Shown here: positions 12,640 through 24,954 of the stretch, in pieces
Layout: each line of letters opens with the position of its first letter
How positions within the stretch are numbered: position 1 is the stretch's first letter
From: Heterocephalus glaber
Taxonomy: Eukaryota > Chordata > Mammalia > Rodentia > Bathyergidae
Direction: 5' to 3'
Length of the DNA stretch: 64,000 nucleotides
Assembly (NCBI RefSeq): GCF_000247695.1
Contig: NW_004624795.1
Span: forward strand, 10,010,506-10,074,505
Translations under genes and position numbers: made by a program
Notes under the pieces: model-generated
What the model was told of the DNA's origin: nothing
Databases searched by the model: none
The model's input: only the letters and a program-made list of their open reading frames with translations

Positions 12640-12960
12640 AAAACAATATCTTATTAGCAAAAAAGTGTTGGAATTATTCAAATCTCCATCAATAAGAGAA
12701 TGATTGACCATATTACAGTAACTCTTAATATGGAATACAATGAAATCATATTTTAAAAATTAGCAATATTTTTAAAGTGTTGACTATGTATTCATGAAAT
12801 AAGCTAAAGTGAAAAGAGTTTCAGAATAACAAATTTTGATCCTACTTTATAATACAATTATATATGAATATGGTTGGTATAAGCAGTTAAAATGAATAGA
12901 ATTACAAGTATTACATTTTTAATAATGATCATATTGAATAGAAAAGAATTGGAGCTTAAA
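12640..12960 (+). mobile_element. Old L1M 3' UTR relic (tentative)
   Basis: Weak similarity to the L1M 3' untranslated plan: CATCAATAAGAGAATGATTGA, then TATTACAGTAACTC, ATGGAATACAATGAAATCAT and a tail with TATATGAATATGG. It is heavily decayed. Confidence 0.45.
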
Positions 12961-13854
12961 AGAAAATACTATCCATTTTAATCTAAATATTTCTGCAACG
13001 TTTAAATTATTACATCAAGTATATAGTAGTGTAAATAATTTAAATAATGAATATTTAAATAAATATGCTTTAATGCTGACTTATGAATCTCTGAAGCCCC
13101 TAAAGGAACCAATTCAGCCTTTCAAATAATAATTGTGAAATTTGGCTTGGTGAAGTGGAAGGTGCCTTCTCTTCCAGTGTTATGTAAGGTCTGTGGGAGA
13201 CGTGTTGTCATCTAAGGAGGGAGTGTGACTGCCTTAGGGAGGAAGAGAAGTGGGCTGTGTAAAGTTTTTGAGGATGGATACAGATGAGCAAAGCTGAAGG
13301 ACAGTTTTCCAAGCAGAAGTGGAGTAGGCAGCGAGTTCTATTTTCATGCTTCATTCACAAGAAATAGTATCATCGGGATTGAAAAAAAATGCAAACACCC
13401 TTCACCCTTCAGAATAGAGCAGAAGGAGCAGAAGATGCCATCTGCCTCTTGCACTCTTGCTGGAAACTTATTTCCTAAGGTCTTAGCAAGTTTGAATTTC
13501 TACTGGATACACTCCATTTCTAGAAATAACTGGTCATGGTATCTGTACACTGAACATGACAAAGCCCTGGTAAGTTACAAACAGCAACGGCAGAGTCCGC
13601 CTGAAGAGGGAGGATCCTTCTGCATATCCCATAGACTGTTGCTGGCTGGTGATACCAGTGTCTAAGACATGACATTCCTTTGAAAATAGCAGGTGGAGAG
13701 GATGGTGTGCTGGGAAAGGAGGAGGGTCCATTGATGAAGCTCCTCATGGCGCCAAGTACTCAATGGAGAAAATTTCATTGAATACACAAAAAACATTAGA
13801 ATGAGTGTTGCTACACTTCTGTTTTATAGATGATAAGCTTAGAGAAGGAATGGT
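12961..13854. other. No gene seen
   Basis: Frames of 65-76 codons on both strands at 13435-13747 overlap each other and have no recognisable domain. The segment adjoins the retroviral pol relic and may include unrecognised retroviral DNA. Confidence 0.35.
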
Positions 13855-15330
13855 CTTGTCTTTTTGGCAATGTCCCAGTGTAAATTCAAACAAGCCATTG
13901 AAAAATTCAACTCACTGTACAAGGCCTATTTAGAGAAGAGAACAATATCCCCAGTGCTTCGCCACTGAAAGCAAGTTCTTAAACCTGGAGGAAAGAAATG
14001 CTGCCACACTGGATGATCACAGCCTTAATACTGTGTTTCCGCACATCTGTGAGATGTATTATTGACTCCATCTGATCAGGAACTGATAAGTATTTGACAA
14101 TATGGATTTGCCCTGTGCTCTGTTCAGCACTGTTTCAACAATCTCAGCTACAGTTTGCGTCACCTGTGGAGGGACATGATAAAGTTGTACAAGGCCACCC
14201 ATAGGACACTTCATTCATTTTTCATCACACATCGTCTTTGCAGGCAACATCTGAACTGATGAGCTTTTCCTCTACAGCACAGGTGTGACTTTACATTGAT
14301 GACATCCTCCTCCGAGATTGACTCATTTGGCATACCCTTTACTACGTACAAATACTTAAAAAACAGCTCACAGAAAATAAACGGGCCATTGCCCCAAACA
14401 TAGTGAGGTGTAAGACTTTTATTAAATTTTCAAAATAATATGGTAAACTAAGGTGGCTATAAACTTGACCTTGTCAAAAAATAGTAAGAGTCCAACATCT
14501 TTTAGCTTTTTGGGGTCCTAAAGGCAACATACAAACTTTGCATTTATGTTGCAAATTGGCCCATTTTGAATAGGGCCCTCTCCAACAAAGGTCTTTAGAA
14601 TCTTTTCAAATTTAGTTACCCTCAGAGATTCCTTCACTGCAGACTTGAGCAGCCCCCTTTCATGTGTTGTGGAGTCTCTGGACCACCTAGACTATAATAG
14701 CATAAGCTGTCTATGGACTTCTGACCTTCTTCCAAGATCCTGTGCTATATAGCATTAGATGATAATCGCTGGCTACATAGAGTTTTCTTGGAAACAGAAG
14801 CTATTAAAGGCCCTAAACCTATAATTCTTTATAGCTGGCTGGGTCGTGGAAGCAGTGTTTTGCAAGCATCCACAGAGTCCTCCTTGCTACAAGATGGAGC
14901 CAAACCTGGACACTGATATAACCACCTACAGAAGGGGTGGTGTCTGCATCCTCCATCCTTTTCCAGAAGCCATGGTGCTGAAAGAGGTCCTCCCCTGTTA
15001 CATCCTTTGACAACTTAGGCAGCCCCTTGAGATCAACTGAGTGAACAACGAAGGGAAAGCACGTACTATATGACAGTAGTGCCTTTGTCATAGGTGATGG
15101 AACTTGTGGAGAGCTGCTGCTTCCTGTCACTTAACCAGGGCTTCCCTAAAGGAAAACTCAGCACAATGTGCTAAACCTTGGACAGTCAACAAGCACTGGC
15201 AGCCCTGGCCAATAATTGGCTCCAATTTCACTTCTAATAGACTCTTAGACCATTTTAGTGATCAGGCCATTCCCTCTGGGGACTCCAATTTCATAATTAT
15301 TGGCCATTCGAGCTTGTCTCTTAGCTCAAT
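13855..15330 (+). pseudogene. Endogenous retrovirus pol relic (RT to RNase H)
   Basis: Conceptual translation in shifting plus-strand frames gives pieces of a retroviral pol. Near 14300-14320 there is a reverse-transcriptase active-site-like segment (an IDDILL word after an aromatic-poor stretch). Around 14505-14680 lies a connection-domain-like segment with a FE*GP..QQ pattern and LWSLW. Near 14790-14870 is an LETEA-type segment. Near 15070-15190 is an RNase H-like segment with WRAAA and a downstream SAQCAK word. Stops and frame changes are numerous, so it cannot encode a protein. No flanking LTR was recognised. The class (ERV-L-like or ERV1-like) is uncertain. A 103-codon minus frame across it is antisense chance. 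Confidence 0.65.
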
Positions 15331-15334
15331 GACA

Positions 15335-15400
15335 TTGTGTGTGTGCATTTGTGTGTGCATGTGTGTGTGCATGTGAGTATGTGTGCATGTGTGTGTGTGT
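15335..15400. repeat. (TG)n / TGTGTGCA microsatellite
   Basis: Interrupted TG repeat with regular GCATG steps, giving purine/pyrimidine alternation over about 65 bases. Cysteine/valine-rich short frames across it are repeat artefacts. Confidence 0.9.
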
Positions 15401-17140
15401 CTTCTATTCTGGATACATTCTATTCCTATGTTTCAACATCATTAATATATCCTTCTGCCTTATTAAGTCTTCCCTTAATCCCATGCATGCACGTGGGGTA
15501 TGTAGTTCATTTCAGTAATTTTATTTTCCATCTTCTAAGATTTGAAGATCCATATATTTATTTGAAGACACCCAATAAGTACTGATGATAAATTGAAAAT
15601 ATTTTGTTAAAACATGAGGAAGTCAAAAAATACCAATGGTCTGTGTGCTACTTCACTCAATAGCTAAGGAAGAAATAGGCTTTAAAATCAGGCAAAGCTA
15701 GGACTCAAAACTAGATGGAGAACTTAGCAATGGTTTATTTCTTGAGCAAATAGTTTAATTCCAAAATTTGTTTGTGTTCTCTGCAGTAGTATTGGGATCA
15801 TACCTGAGATTGTTTTAATGTTGCACAACAACAGTTCAACACAGCCAAAGTTCACAGATGTCATGTCAATTCAACTCCACTGCCCCATTTTTTAGAAGAA
15901 TTCTACAATCATTGGACATATCTAAAGTTTTGAAAAAGAATGAAGAAATTTGCTGGCAGACAGAAAAGGCTCTAAACGCTGATGTCCTCATCAGTCTTTG
16001 GATAAATAAATCACTTGTCTCCAAGTACAAGAAAGTGTCACTCTTGACCCATTGGCATCCTGAAGTCAAGACATTGACAGTCTTGGACCCTGAAGAGAAA
16101 GATGTGTCTAGAAGACCTTGATCAATTAAATGTCATGGCAATACCAGATGATGAGAATAGAACACACTGCTTTCAAGCTTTTCTCTGTTATAAGTGACCC
16201 TGAGATGTTGAAATGATGTTTATTTTCAAATCATGGATTCTAATACACCAGAACTTACCTGTCCATGTCTTATCTTGGGCCTTTTTGTCCTCTGACAGGT
16301 GAAAGACTGTCATCTCAGAAATAAACACCTTAACAAGATGACTGGAGAATCCAGCCCAGCAGGAATATTTTTATCTCAAACAATCCACAAGGCATTGTCA
16401 CTTTATTACTGATGGCCAAAGGACATTATGTCAGGCAACAATGGCTTATGGCTTTCCTATTTCCACAGTTACTTGGGAAATGTACCTCTCAAAATGCTGA
16501 CAGGAAAGGAGTGGTAACAAAGGACAGAGAAAGAGCAGGGTGAGAAGGAACCTTGAACAGAAGAAAGAAAAACCTATTTTACAGAATGAAAGCCAGAGAC
16601 TCCTTGTGAATAGATCAGAAAAAGCAGAGGCAAATAAAAAGATGTGCCCTTCTGACTAACCCCTCTATACGTCAACCTATTGACTAGCTGGTTGATTTAT
16701 CAATATTGCAAATGTTATTAGAAACTTCCTTTGTATATGAATGCTATATTTCTAAACACATAACATCCAAAACCTAATTTCCTTAAGACTCTATTCTATA
16801 AATGTTACTGGTGCCAGCATATTAATCCTAATAATTAAATGGCACTGATTTGACATAAGTATCTATATTTAACAGAACACCTGGTTGATTTCTTTAGCTT
16901 GAGATTATATGAAGATGAGAAAAGGGATTTATTAAAAAGGACTGAAGTAGCAATTTTTAATGTGAATACCTCATAAATATATAGTCTGAGGTGCACAGCG
17001 AATCATCTCTCTCACTGTATACCGAAGCACTGATCATGCTTAAGCAGTATTGTGTCTAATGAATTAGTTCTGATCAAATTTCTGGTGGTCCTAGGGAGTC
17101 TCTTGTGAGTTACATTGCTTTGACCCATTTGTCTCCAGGA
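15401..17140. other. No gene seen; unique DNA
   Basis: The longest frame is 87 codons (15858-16121) with an overlapping 67-codon antisense frame, neither recognisable. No repeat was placed with confidence. Confidence 0.4.
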
Positions 17141-17258
17141 TTTTTTTTAGTACTGAGGTACATCCTCAGCCCCTACTCCCTTTTATTGAGACAGGGTCTC
17201 TCTAAGTTGCCCAAGCTGGGCTCAAACTTATGACTCTCCTGCTTCAGCTGCCAAGAAT
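17141..17258 (-). mobile_element. B1-dID composite SINE
   Basis: The plus strand shows poly(T), then the complement of an ID unit (GTACTGAGGTACATCCTCAG). After it comes the complement of a 7SL-derived B1 monomer (TTTTATTGAGACAGGGTCTC, GTTGCCCAAGCTGGGCTC). The order means a minus-strand B1-ID composite. It is 5'-truncated relative to the 27137 and 31716 copies. Confidence 0.8.
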
Positions 17259-18244
17259 GCTACTGAAAAGTGAAAACGTTGTCTATGAGAAACAAAAAAC
17301 ATAGTTCTAAAGTAGAACATTAACACTTTTATTGGTAAATTTACTTTCAAAAAGCACACGTATGTGTCAAGTAAGTGACATCAATACTGTGTAAGGACTA
17401 TGAGAGTTCTGAAGCAAGAAAGGTCATAGGAAACTAGATGAGTCAAAGAAAAGGATTCTTTATCAAGATAGTATTTCAGCGGTCATATAAAGATTTAATT
17501 TGTCCTAATTTTCCTGGCATCTGCCCTTTCCAGTTTAAATCATCTTCTAGCAAACTTCTCTCACCCTGGCATATCATGCCCTCTATATGCCTCTATTTTT
17601 ACCTCCCCAAGCCACAAATCCTGATCACCAGGAATGCTATTCATAGAACTATAGTTCCTGAAGAGATTTTTGAATAGGTATGAGATAAACAATCTGTTCT
17701 TTGCATTGAAACCGAAATAAGGCCCAGAGGCTGGTTCCCTGTTTCCACCTCACAGTCCTGCCGACAAAAATCATGACATTGCAAAGGGAATAGCTCTATT
17801 CTCAATCTGTCACCAAAATAAACAATACCTGTAATTTACCCAGAGGACCAACTATGCATTTTTCAGTAAATGTTTAAAATGTTTTCAGAGGAAAGAAGAG
17901 AATTAAACTACCCTGAACCATCACCCTAGTCCAACTCACTAACCAAGGTTTACCAGAGAGGTTAAAGGGTCAGCTGCCCCTAGGTCAGACCGCTCATTAG
18001 TGGTATCTGCTAGGCCAAATCTCAAGGCCCAGTGCTTCTCTTGCCATTCTCAGTCTGACAGGAAAACAAGTAGTACCTGTAATTTACCCTTAGAACCACT
18101 TTAGTATTTTTCCAAGGTGTTAAAAATTTTAAGAAGTGGACCGGAGAGCATTCAAAAATTATGACGCTCTTTGGACACAGGGACTCTGAATGCATAGTTG
18201 CATATCCAGATATCCAGTACAATCTCAGAGACTTGATTTTTACC

Positions 18245-18282
<38 letters not shown>

Positions 18283-19644
18283 AGAGAGGGAGAATTTTCT
18301 ATCAGTTGTCAATAGTCTGCCACCTTTGCTTCTACTAAAGTTTGCTGTTTTAGATACAATTCTGGGCACCTTTACATGAACTGAAGTCCTGAAGTCAGAA
18401 AGGAAGGTAAAATATTATAGCAGCCAGGAGAGAGGATCCTGATTTTTAGGTGAAGCAGATGGGCAATCAAGGGATTTGAGAGTTCTCTTTCTCTTACTGC
18501 AGTTTTCTGAAGTTTTTCTCCTAGTTCATGAGTAAACTAAACCTTAGAGAATTTGTTTGATGCAGGTCAACAAAGTTCTGCCTTTTAACAAGTTTTCCTA
18601 CACCCCCATCCTCATCAGGCCTCAGAGCTGCCAACCGAACAGAGAATTTCCAACACCTTCAAGCAGCAGAAGGGCCGTTTGAAGGCTACTAAAGAACTGC
18701 ATCTGGGAAAGTGAGTACTTTATAGTTTGCTTATTTTATTGTATCCAATATCAGGCCAAAATCTACGATGCTGCCTTTCTAAAAAGAAAGTGATTCACCC
18801 GAAAAAGAAGTTCTTTTCTTTTTCCAGCCATAACACCACCAAAAATTACTTGAACTTTGTATTTTTAAATAGATGTAGGAAAAGAACAGAAATAAATATG
18901 ATTGTTATACCAAATAATCATAAATGATCCAACTGATTTACTCAGAAAGCAGCATTTCCCATGGTACTCTGAGGCTATTTAATTTATTTCTGATTGCATT
19001 TGTCTAAAAACAAAAGGTCTAAGGTTTCCTTAAGATAAATATGTATGCTGTCACCCTAAAATAAGACTTTGTGGGGGACTGAAGAACAGTGAATAGTCAA
19101 AAATGTTTCTGTTAGAAACACTTCCACATTGGTAAAAGTGAACCTACATAAAACAGACTGAGTCCACACTAACCCATGAAAATAGCTACAGTATCCCCAA
19201 ACTTTCTTAGAAGAAAGGAATTATCAGTTTGGGATTTTAAAAAGTAGATAATCCACATATGAAAAACAGACTATAAAAATGTTCTCCATGTGTTCATTTA
19301 TGCTATGTATGCATTAATACTTAAAATCAAAAGATCTCTTCCTGGATTCAACTTATGAGACTCACAAAATCATAAGCAGGCTCAGATGTCCATATCTTTG
19401 GTAGGGAATGATGGATTTCATCACATTTTCAAGAAAGGAATCAGAGTCTATTATATAGGTTTTTTGTTGTTTATTTTTGGTCTAGTACAAAAAGCACAGT
19501 GATATCCTTTGCTACAGTGTGACCAAGATCTTTAAATTTTCTCTGGATAATAAGCTCTGAAATAGACTGTCTTAATTTTTCTATCTAATGAATAGGTATT
19601 TATTAGTGAAGACAGATAACAAAAGCTATACAACTATCAAGAAA
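17259..19644. other. No gene seen; unique DNA
   Basis: Frames are at most 79 codons (17438-17677), without recognisable motifs. The segment 17700-18130 contains two loosely repeated phrases (CTGTAATTTACCC near 17830 and 18079), suggesting an old local duplication. Confidence 0.4.
18252..18292. repeat. (GA)n microsatellite
   Basis: About 40 bases of GA repeat with GGGA interruptions near the end. A short Arg-Glu frame across it is an artefact. Confidence 0.95.
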
Positions 19645-19652
19645 GCCTAGAC

Positions 19653-19844
19653 TAATGGTGGCAAACCTATGGCACACGTGCTATTGTGTTTTTCTTTTAA
19701 GACAAAAGATATTAATGTAAATTTGTTTCTTCTAAACTAAAACCTCAGTGTTCAAGTTTAATTGCAGCTTTGGCACTTTGCGATAAATAAGTGGGTTTGG
19801 GGTTGTATTTTGGCACTCAGTCTCTAAAAGGTTCGCCACCACTG
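19653..19844. mobile_element. hAT-like MITE, 192 bp, with TIRs and 8-bp TSD
   Basis: The left end reads TAATGGTGGCAAACCTAT. The right end, read on the opposite strand, is CAGTGGTGGCGAACCTTTT, giving terminal inverted repeats. The flanks are GCCTAGAC (19645-19652) and ACATAGAC (19845-19852), an imperfect 8-bp target duplication as expected for the hAT superfamily. The ends recall Charlie-type non-autonomous families such as URR1 or OC1, but I cannot separate these by eye. It has no transposase frame. A shorter relative lies at 42276-42355. Confidence 0.8.
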
Positions 19845-19852
19845 ACATAGAC

Positions 19853-21840
19853 CATAAGTCTAATCGTGTGTTCACATTTTGATTCATCAAATGAAGCACT
19901 GTTGGGACAAAGTAAGAAAGCACCCCAGCCTACGCCAACACAGACAACTATAACCAGTGCCAGCAAGAAACTGAACACAAGTCTCTCACCTGATCAGGTA
20001 TGATATTTGAAGAAGTCATCTTTACCTATCCAAATTGAGACAGATATCCTTTGGTGAAAATGGAGGATGGAAAAGAACAAGAATTTGGGGATTGAAAGTA
20101 CTGTGGGTCAAAAGGCCTTCCAGGTTATTTACCATTCCTACAAGTAAAACACCAAATACAGCAAATGACAGAGAAAACCCATATTTTGGGCTGAATCCTG
20201 TCTCTAAAGGTTTTTTTGTTGTTTTTCTTTGGATTTATTGTTACTGTTGGTATTGTTTTTATGTTCTCCATTTATTTAGGGTATCATGAGCAGCCACTGG
20301 GGAGTAAGATAAGATCCCAAATCAGTTTAGCAAAACCAAAGCAGATAAATGGTTGATAGAAACTGGAAATTGGGCTGGAAAGTGTGTGCATCAAGTTGTC
20401 CTCAAGCTACAAATCTGAGAAAATTCTGTCAATATTCAAAGGAACAGTGAGCGAAGAGAGAATATCCACACAGCCTGACAGGGGATTAGGATAACTACAC
20501 TACTCGAGAATGAATTTTTTCAATTCCATGATTCTTTGAAAATATTATTAATAAAGCATTTGAAAGGGCCAATAAATACGAGGCCTGCTTGGAAGACAGA
20601 ACATTTGTAACGACTGCAACCTCCACTGTTAACTGCCACTTACCTGAAAAGATCTAGTACTATTTTATTTGCTGATGCCGTAAATGCATTTCTCTCCTAA
20701 AATTACTAAAGCAGTGGGAAGCCACTTGTCTCTCTGACTTGCCTTCTCAGCCAAGTTACATTTATTTAAGGATAAATTTCTCCACATATGGTAGCTCTAA
20801 TATGTCTCACCATGGAGAGTTTCAATTTCTAATTTAACGCAAGCTTAATTTTTTAAAAAACATGGCTAAGATATAAATACCTAGAGAATTTATATTCATC
20901 TCTTTGATCTTCACAGGTAATTCAATAAAAGTCAGTTGTAATTCTTTGGGCTTCACATATATCAGCCCTTTTCTCACTTCTTCTGATTCTGCTTATCCAA
21001 AATCTTTTCATGGAATCTATTAAAGAACCCTAACATCTGGGGTCACAGTCGTTGTAAAATATAAAATAATCATTCCATATCTTTGTGTTCAATCTCTGTA
21101 TTCCATGCCATCATCATTATTCGCCTCAGTGTCCTCCCACATACTCCATCACCCCGCCATGTTCTCTTTGACTCTACCCACGTCTATCCTGCCCATGCTC
21201 CACACCAAGCCCCACCCAACCTTTCACCTCCACCACCCCCAGATCCTATGTCCATGCTTGATCAATGCTTCCTCTCTCCCTGCTTTTCCGAGCCAGCTGG
21301 AGCCTGGAGATGAATTATAACCCCAGAAGCAGAACTTGGCACCCTTCTCTTCCAAGTTTCTTTCTCCCTGGTGAGTTTCTATCGCTACCGATAATTTTTG
21401 AAACACAGATTCCCTCACCCAGAAGCTTTGGGAGCCCAGTGAAGATCAAGTGCTCTTCCTGAACCCTATCCTTCTGCCACCACTTCCACAGACTAAACTC
21501 TGTGATCAGCTGAGAGAAATACCTCTATCTGAACAAAGGACTGCCATCTCTTGCAGCATATTCCCAAAAAGACTGTCAGAAAACCACTGAATTTCCATCT
21601 CAGATCTAGGATCCATACTAAAGTACTTGTTTTCATCCTTTATCCTTGAGGGATTCAGACTTCTTCCCACTCTTACCAAACATCAGTGTCTAAATTCCAC
21701 ATACTATACCCAAATCCTCCCAAGCTGTAATTACAGGTCATGTTCCTTTTTTTTTTTTTTCTGATTTGTGGTTTTTTAATTTTAATTTCCATTGCCTTTT
21801 ATGGCCATTTTACTTAAAAATACAAATTAATCTCCAGCAA
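19853..21840. other. No gene seen; unique DNA
   Basis: Overlapping frames of 64-76 codons at 21083-21462 fall in C-rich DNA and are not recognisable. A T-run at 21747-21761 precedes the pseudogene-like segment. No other repeat was placed. Confidence 0.4.
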
Positions 21841-21842
21841 CA

Positions 21843-22500
21843 GATTACCCAGATGGAAACACATAAAATATTGGAATGGTCACCTCTTTTCTTACAAAGA
21901 ATGGGATACCTAGAACAAATTTGGTGAAAAACTACCCAGTGTATGGAGTTTGTAGATTTTTTCTGGTGCCATGGAAATGTGAATATTCCTATGTGCCTTT
22001 TATAAAAGAAGTATTATTAGAAGTCTACAAAATTCGTTAATGTTGATAGTAGACTTGTGCACCTTGTGAAGGAAGACACACACTGAGTGTTCTTGTTGAA
22101 GAAAAAATATCATGAACTATATTCCTATTCTGGAAGCTCTGTTGCTCTAAAAGATGAGTATAAGGTGCCCAATGACCAAGTAAGAAACATCCTGAACCAC
22201 GTCCATCGCAAAGGTCTAGTTCAAGGGTGTGAGGATAATTATTTGCTCCATGACTGCTCTCAATTCAGTGTACTACCAAATCAGCAAAATATCAATGCGA
22301 AAGGATGCAAGTAATTAAAACACAAGGAAGTATAGGGAGCTTAACAAGTTTCTCTTTCTTCTGAGAGACCTCAAAGCTTTGTGATCGTGGAGCACATAAA
22401 ATTTGAAGAACCAAAGGTCATAAGCACCACCGAAGGTCATAGCAGCACTCTAGAGTCTGCCAACTCCCACATAGTTAAATTCTTTGTTATACCACAATGA
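21843..22500 (+). pseudogene. Unidentified protein-like relic, frameshifted
   Basis: Successive plus-strand frames read like one ancestral protein. The first runs about 57 codons (21867-22037), aromatic and Pro-rich with a VKNYPVYGVCRFF stretch. The next runs from 22042 to 22311 with one stop near 22084 and includes YHELYSYSGS, VPNDQVRNIL and HDCSQF. A further frame at 22380-22500 includes EHIKFEEPKV. Codon-like composition with single stops and shifts suggests a processed pseudogene or decayed coding DNA. I do not recognise the parent. No clear poly(A) tail or target duplication was seen, so chance frames remain possible. Confidence 0.4.
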
Positions 22501-22575
22501 CTTTCTTTCTGCTTTACTTGATTTTTGTATCATACTTGGAATGTCATAATTAGGAAAATGCTTTTGGCATCCAAA

Positions 22576-22614
22576 GATATAGATAGATAGATAGATATAG
22601 ATAGATAGATATAT
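22576..22614. repeat. (ATAG)n microsatellite
   Basis: Two blocks of GATA-type tetranucleotide units separated by ATAT. Confidence 0.95.
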
Positions 22615-24012
22615 AAACATGCTACAGATAGCTTCTTTGATGATAAGCAAGAGACGTGAACTCTGGTAAACTTAAAGAGAAAATAAGTATGTCCTGCAAA
22701 GCTCTTGGGTAGCTCATATAATTAATGGAATGGCTGGAGAACTGGATTCTAATAGTTGGGTATTACAAGACTTCACTAAGACATCTGATCAAAGCATCCA
22801 CACTAGAATGAAGAAGCTCTAAATGTTTTTCTTCATTTTTTATAGAATCACAGGAGAGGGACTAAATTTGCAGTGTACATTATATACCCACTCCTTGGAC
22901 AGAGAAAGAAAGGCCAACTTACAGTTTCATCCTTGAAACACAATCACAGAGCAGTCCTTTCTCAAAAGTTAATTGAAATGTTATTACAAAAAGACTGAGT
23001 TGCCAAATAAACAGAAGGTCTCATTACATAGCCAAATATATCTATGTAACTTTCTTCCTCATTATTCTTTCTGTTCAAATGTTCCTTGAATGGTCACTCA
23101 GCCCATAAAGAAGTGCTACCCTGCCTAAGACAATCCACAGCATTCTTGCAATGGAGTATTCAGGACATAAGAAAGTGTGCAAGTAAACATAGTCACGTTA
23201 TTTGCCCTGCTTTCATGAACCATGACCTTGAAGTAAACCCACTGGATTACTGCTGTCCATGGAAACAAATTCAGAGCTTGTCAATTTTTACAAATGTTTT
23301 AGCTGGAGAGTTTGAAGAGCCATTCTACTTAGAAGTCTTTTTTCCCTTACTAGAGATTTCTCCAGGAGAAACAAAAGGTCTTTAACCTCCACTACAAATA
23401 CCTTCTGTTAGCTAGACCTATTTCTCTCTAGGTAGTCTCTGGGAACTCAATACAGCATTCTAAATGTGTCTAGTGAATCTAAAGGAAGAAAAACAGAGAG
23501 AGGATGGGCAAGAATCTGTGAGGGAGAATATGCACATATTTTACCCAATTGTAGTGTAGTTATTTTGCCTGCACCAAGATAACCACCACAAAGCAAAAAC
23601 ATCAGTTGGTTTTGTCCCCTGTAGTATGCCATGTGACTGATGTGAGTGATTCTTTTAAATAAAATTAATGAACCTATCAGTGTTCTAGTGACCAGACTGG
23701 AGATCTGCATGGGGATAAGACAGAATAATTATGGCATTTGAACAAAATCAAATTGAGGTGTATATCTCTTTCTGCTAAGTAATAAAGGAATATGAACCTT
23801 CTGAATTCTGATATCTATAAAATTATTTTATTATGTTCTATTTAATGAGATAATATATGGAAAGTGACTTGTGCTTAATAACCATCATACCTTTTTCTGG
23901 TTTTGGTATAATTAAAGGAATAATATCTAAAACACATAAAAGTCTCTTCTATACTTCTTTACTCATTAAATGAGCATTTATTGGGCATCCACAACATGCT
24001 GAATAATATTGG
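22615..24012. other. No gene seen; unique DNA
   Basis: Contains a 99-codon plus frame (23086-23385), the longest outside recognised repeats in this part, and an 87-codon minus frame (23447-23710). Neither has a recognisable domain, signal peptide or splice context. Nothing else was placed. Confidence 0.35.
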
Positions 24013-24333
24013 TGTTAGCTTTCCATTGCTGTGATAAAATACCTGATAAAAACAACTTAAAAGATGAGAGGTATATTTTTGTTCACCATTTCAGAGGTTT
24101 CAGTCCATGGTCAGCTGGCTCCAAGTAAAAGTGCTCACTTTGTTGTAGTCAGGAAGTAGAGAGAGACAACCAGGATGTGGGTGCAAAATGTATCCTTCCA
24201 AGTTCCAGTGACTGACTTCTTCTAATCAGGCCCCATCTCCTAGAGTTTCCAACCCCTCCCCAAGCACCACCAGCTAGGGACCATGCCTTCAGCACATGAG
24301 CTTGTGGGGGATAATTTATATCCAAATCAAAGT
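24013..24333 (-). mobile_element. MaLR-type LTR, left copy (3' LTR of a minus-strand element)
   Basis: It shares a long ordered set of phrases with 25909-26307: TGTTAG at the start, then AACAACTTAAA/ATCAACTTAAA, TCACCATTTCAGAGGTTTCA, AGGAAGTAGAGAGAG and GGCCCCATCTCCTA. The class is MaLR (ERVL-related). The AATAAA signal lies on the minus strand in younger copies, which supports minus orientation; here it is decayed. Confidence 0.8.
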
Positions 24334-24886
24334 ATTCTCTCCATGTCTCCCAAAGGCTCATGTCCATCTCATAATGCAAAATCCATTTAGTCCATCTCCA
24401 AGAGTCATCAAAGTCTTAAAAGTTTCAGCATTGCTCAAAAGTCCAAAGTCTCTCCTGAGACTCAAAGAAAGCTCTAAACTGCAAGTTCCTATAAAAATAA
24501 AAAACAAGTGATACACTCCCATGATACAATGTCATAGAGTAAACATTCCCATTCAAAAAAATGAGAAATAGGGGCCTATAAAGGAATTGGACCAAAGCAA
24601 GACCAAAACCCAGCAGGGTAAACATTAAATCTTATAGTTCCATGTCTGGCATTCAGACAATGTGATCTTGAGATGTGAGGACCAAAGCTCTGCCCTATGG
24701 CCTTGCCAGTTGCAGTCCCCATAGCATCTCTTGTGTTGGCCCTGCTCTCTCCCTCAATCTTTCTTCAGCAGATGTTCCATGTTCATGGAGTCTATAAATA
24801 CTTGAAGTATCCACTAAAACTTTGGCTTAATTCTCAGAGATATATGTATATATATTATGTATATATATATACATATATATATTATG

Positions 24887-24954
<68 letters not shown>

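Noticed and set aside
14819..15130. A 103-codon minus frame
   Set aside because: Antisense to the ERV pol relic, with no independent protein similarity.
15335..15400. Phased TGTGTGCA units considered as a CRISPR-like or satellite array
   Set aside because: Units are short and irregular, in a eukaryotic repeat context; an interrupted TG microsatellite explains them.
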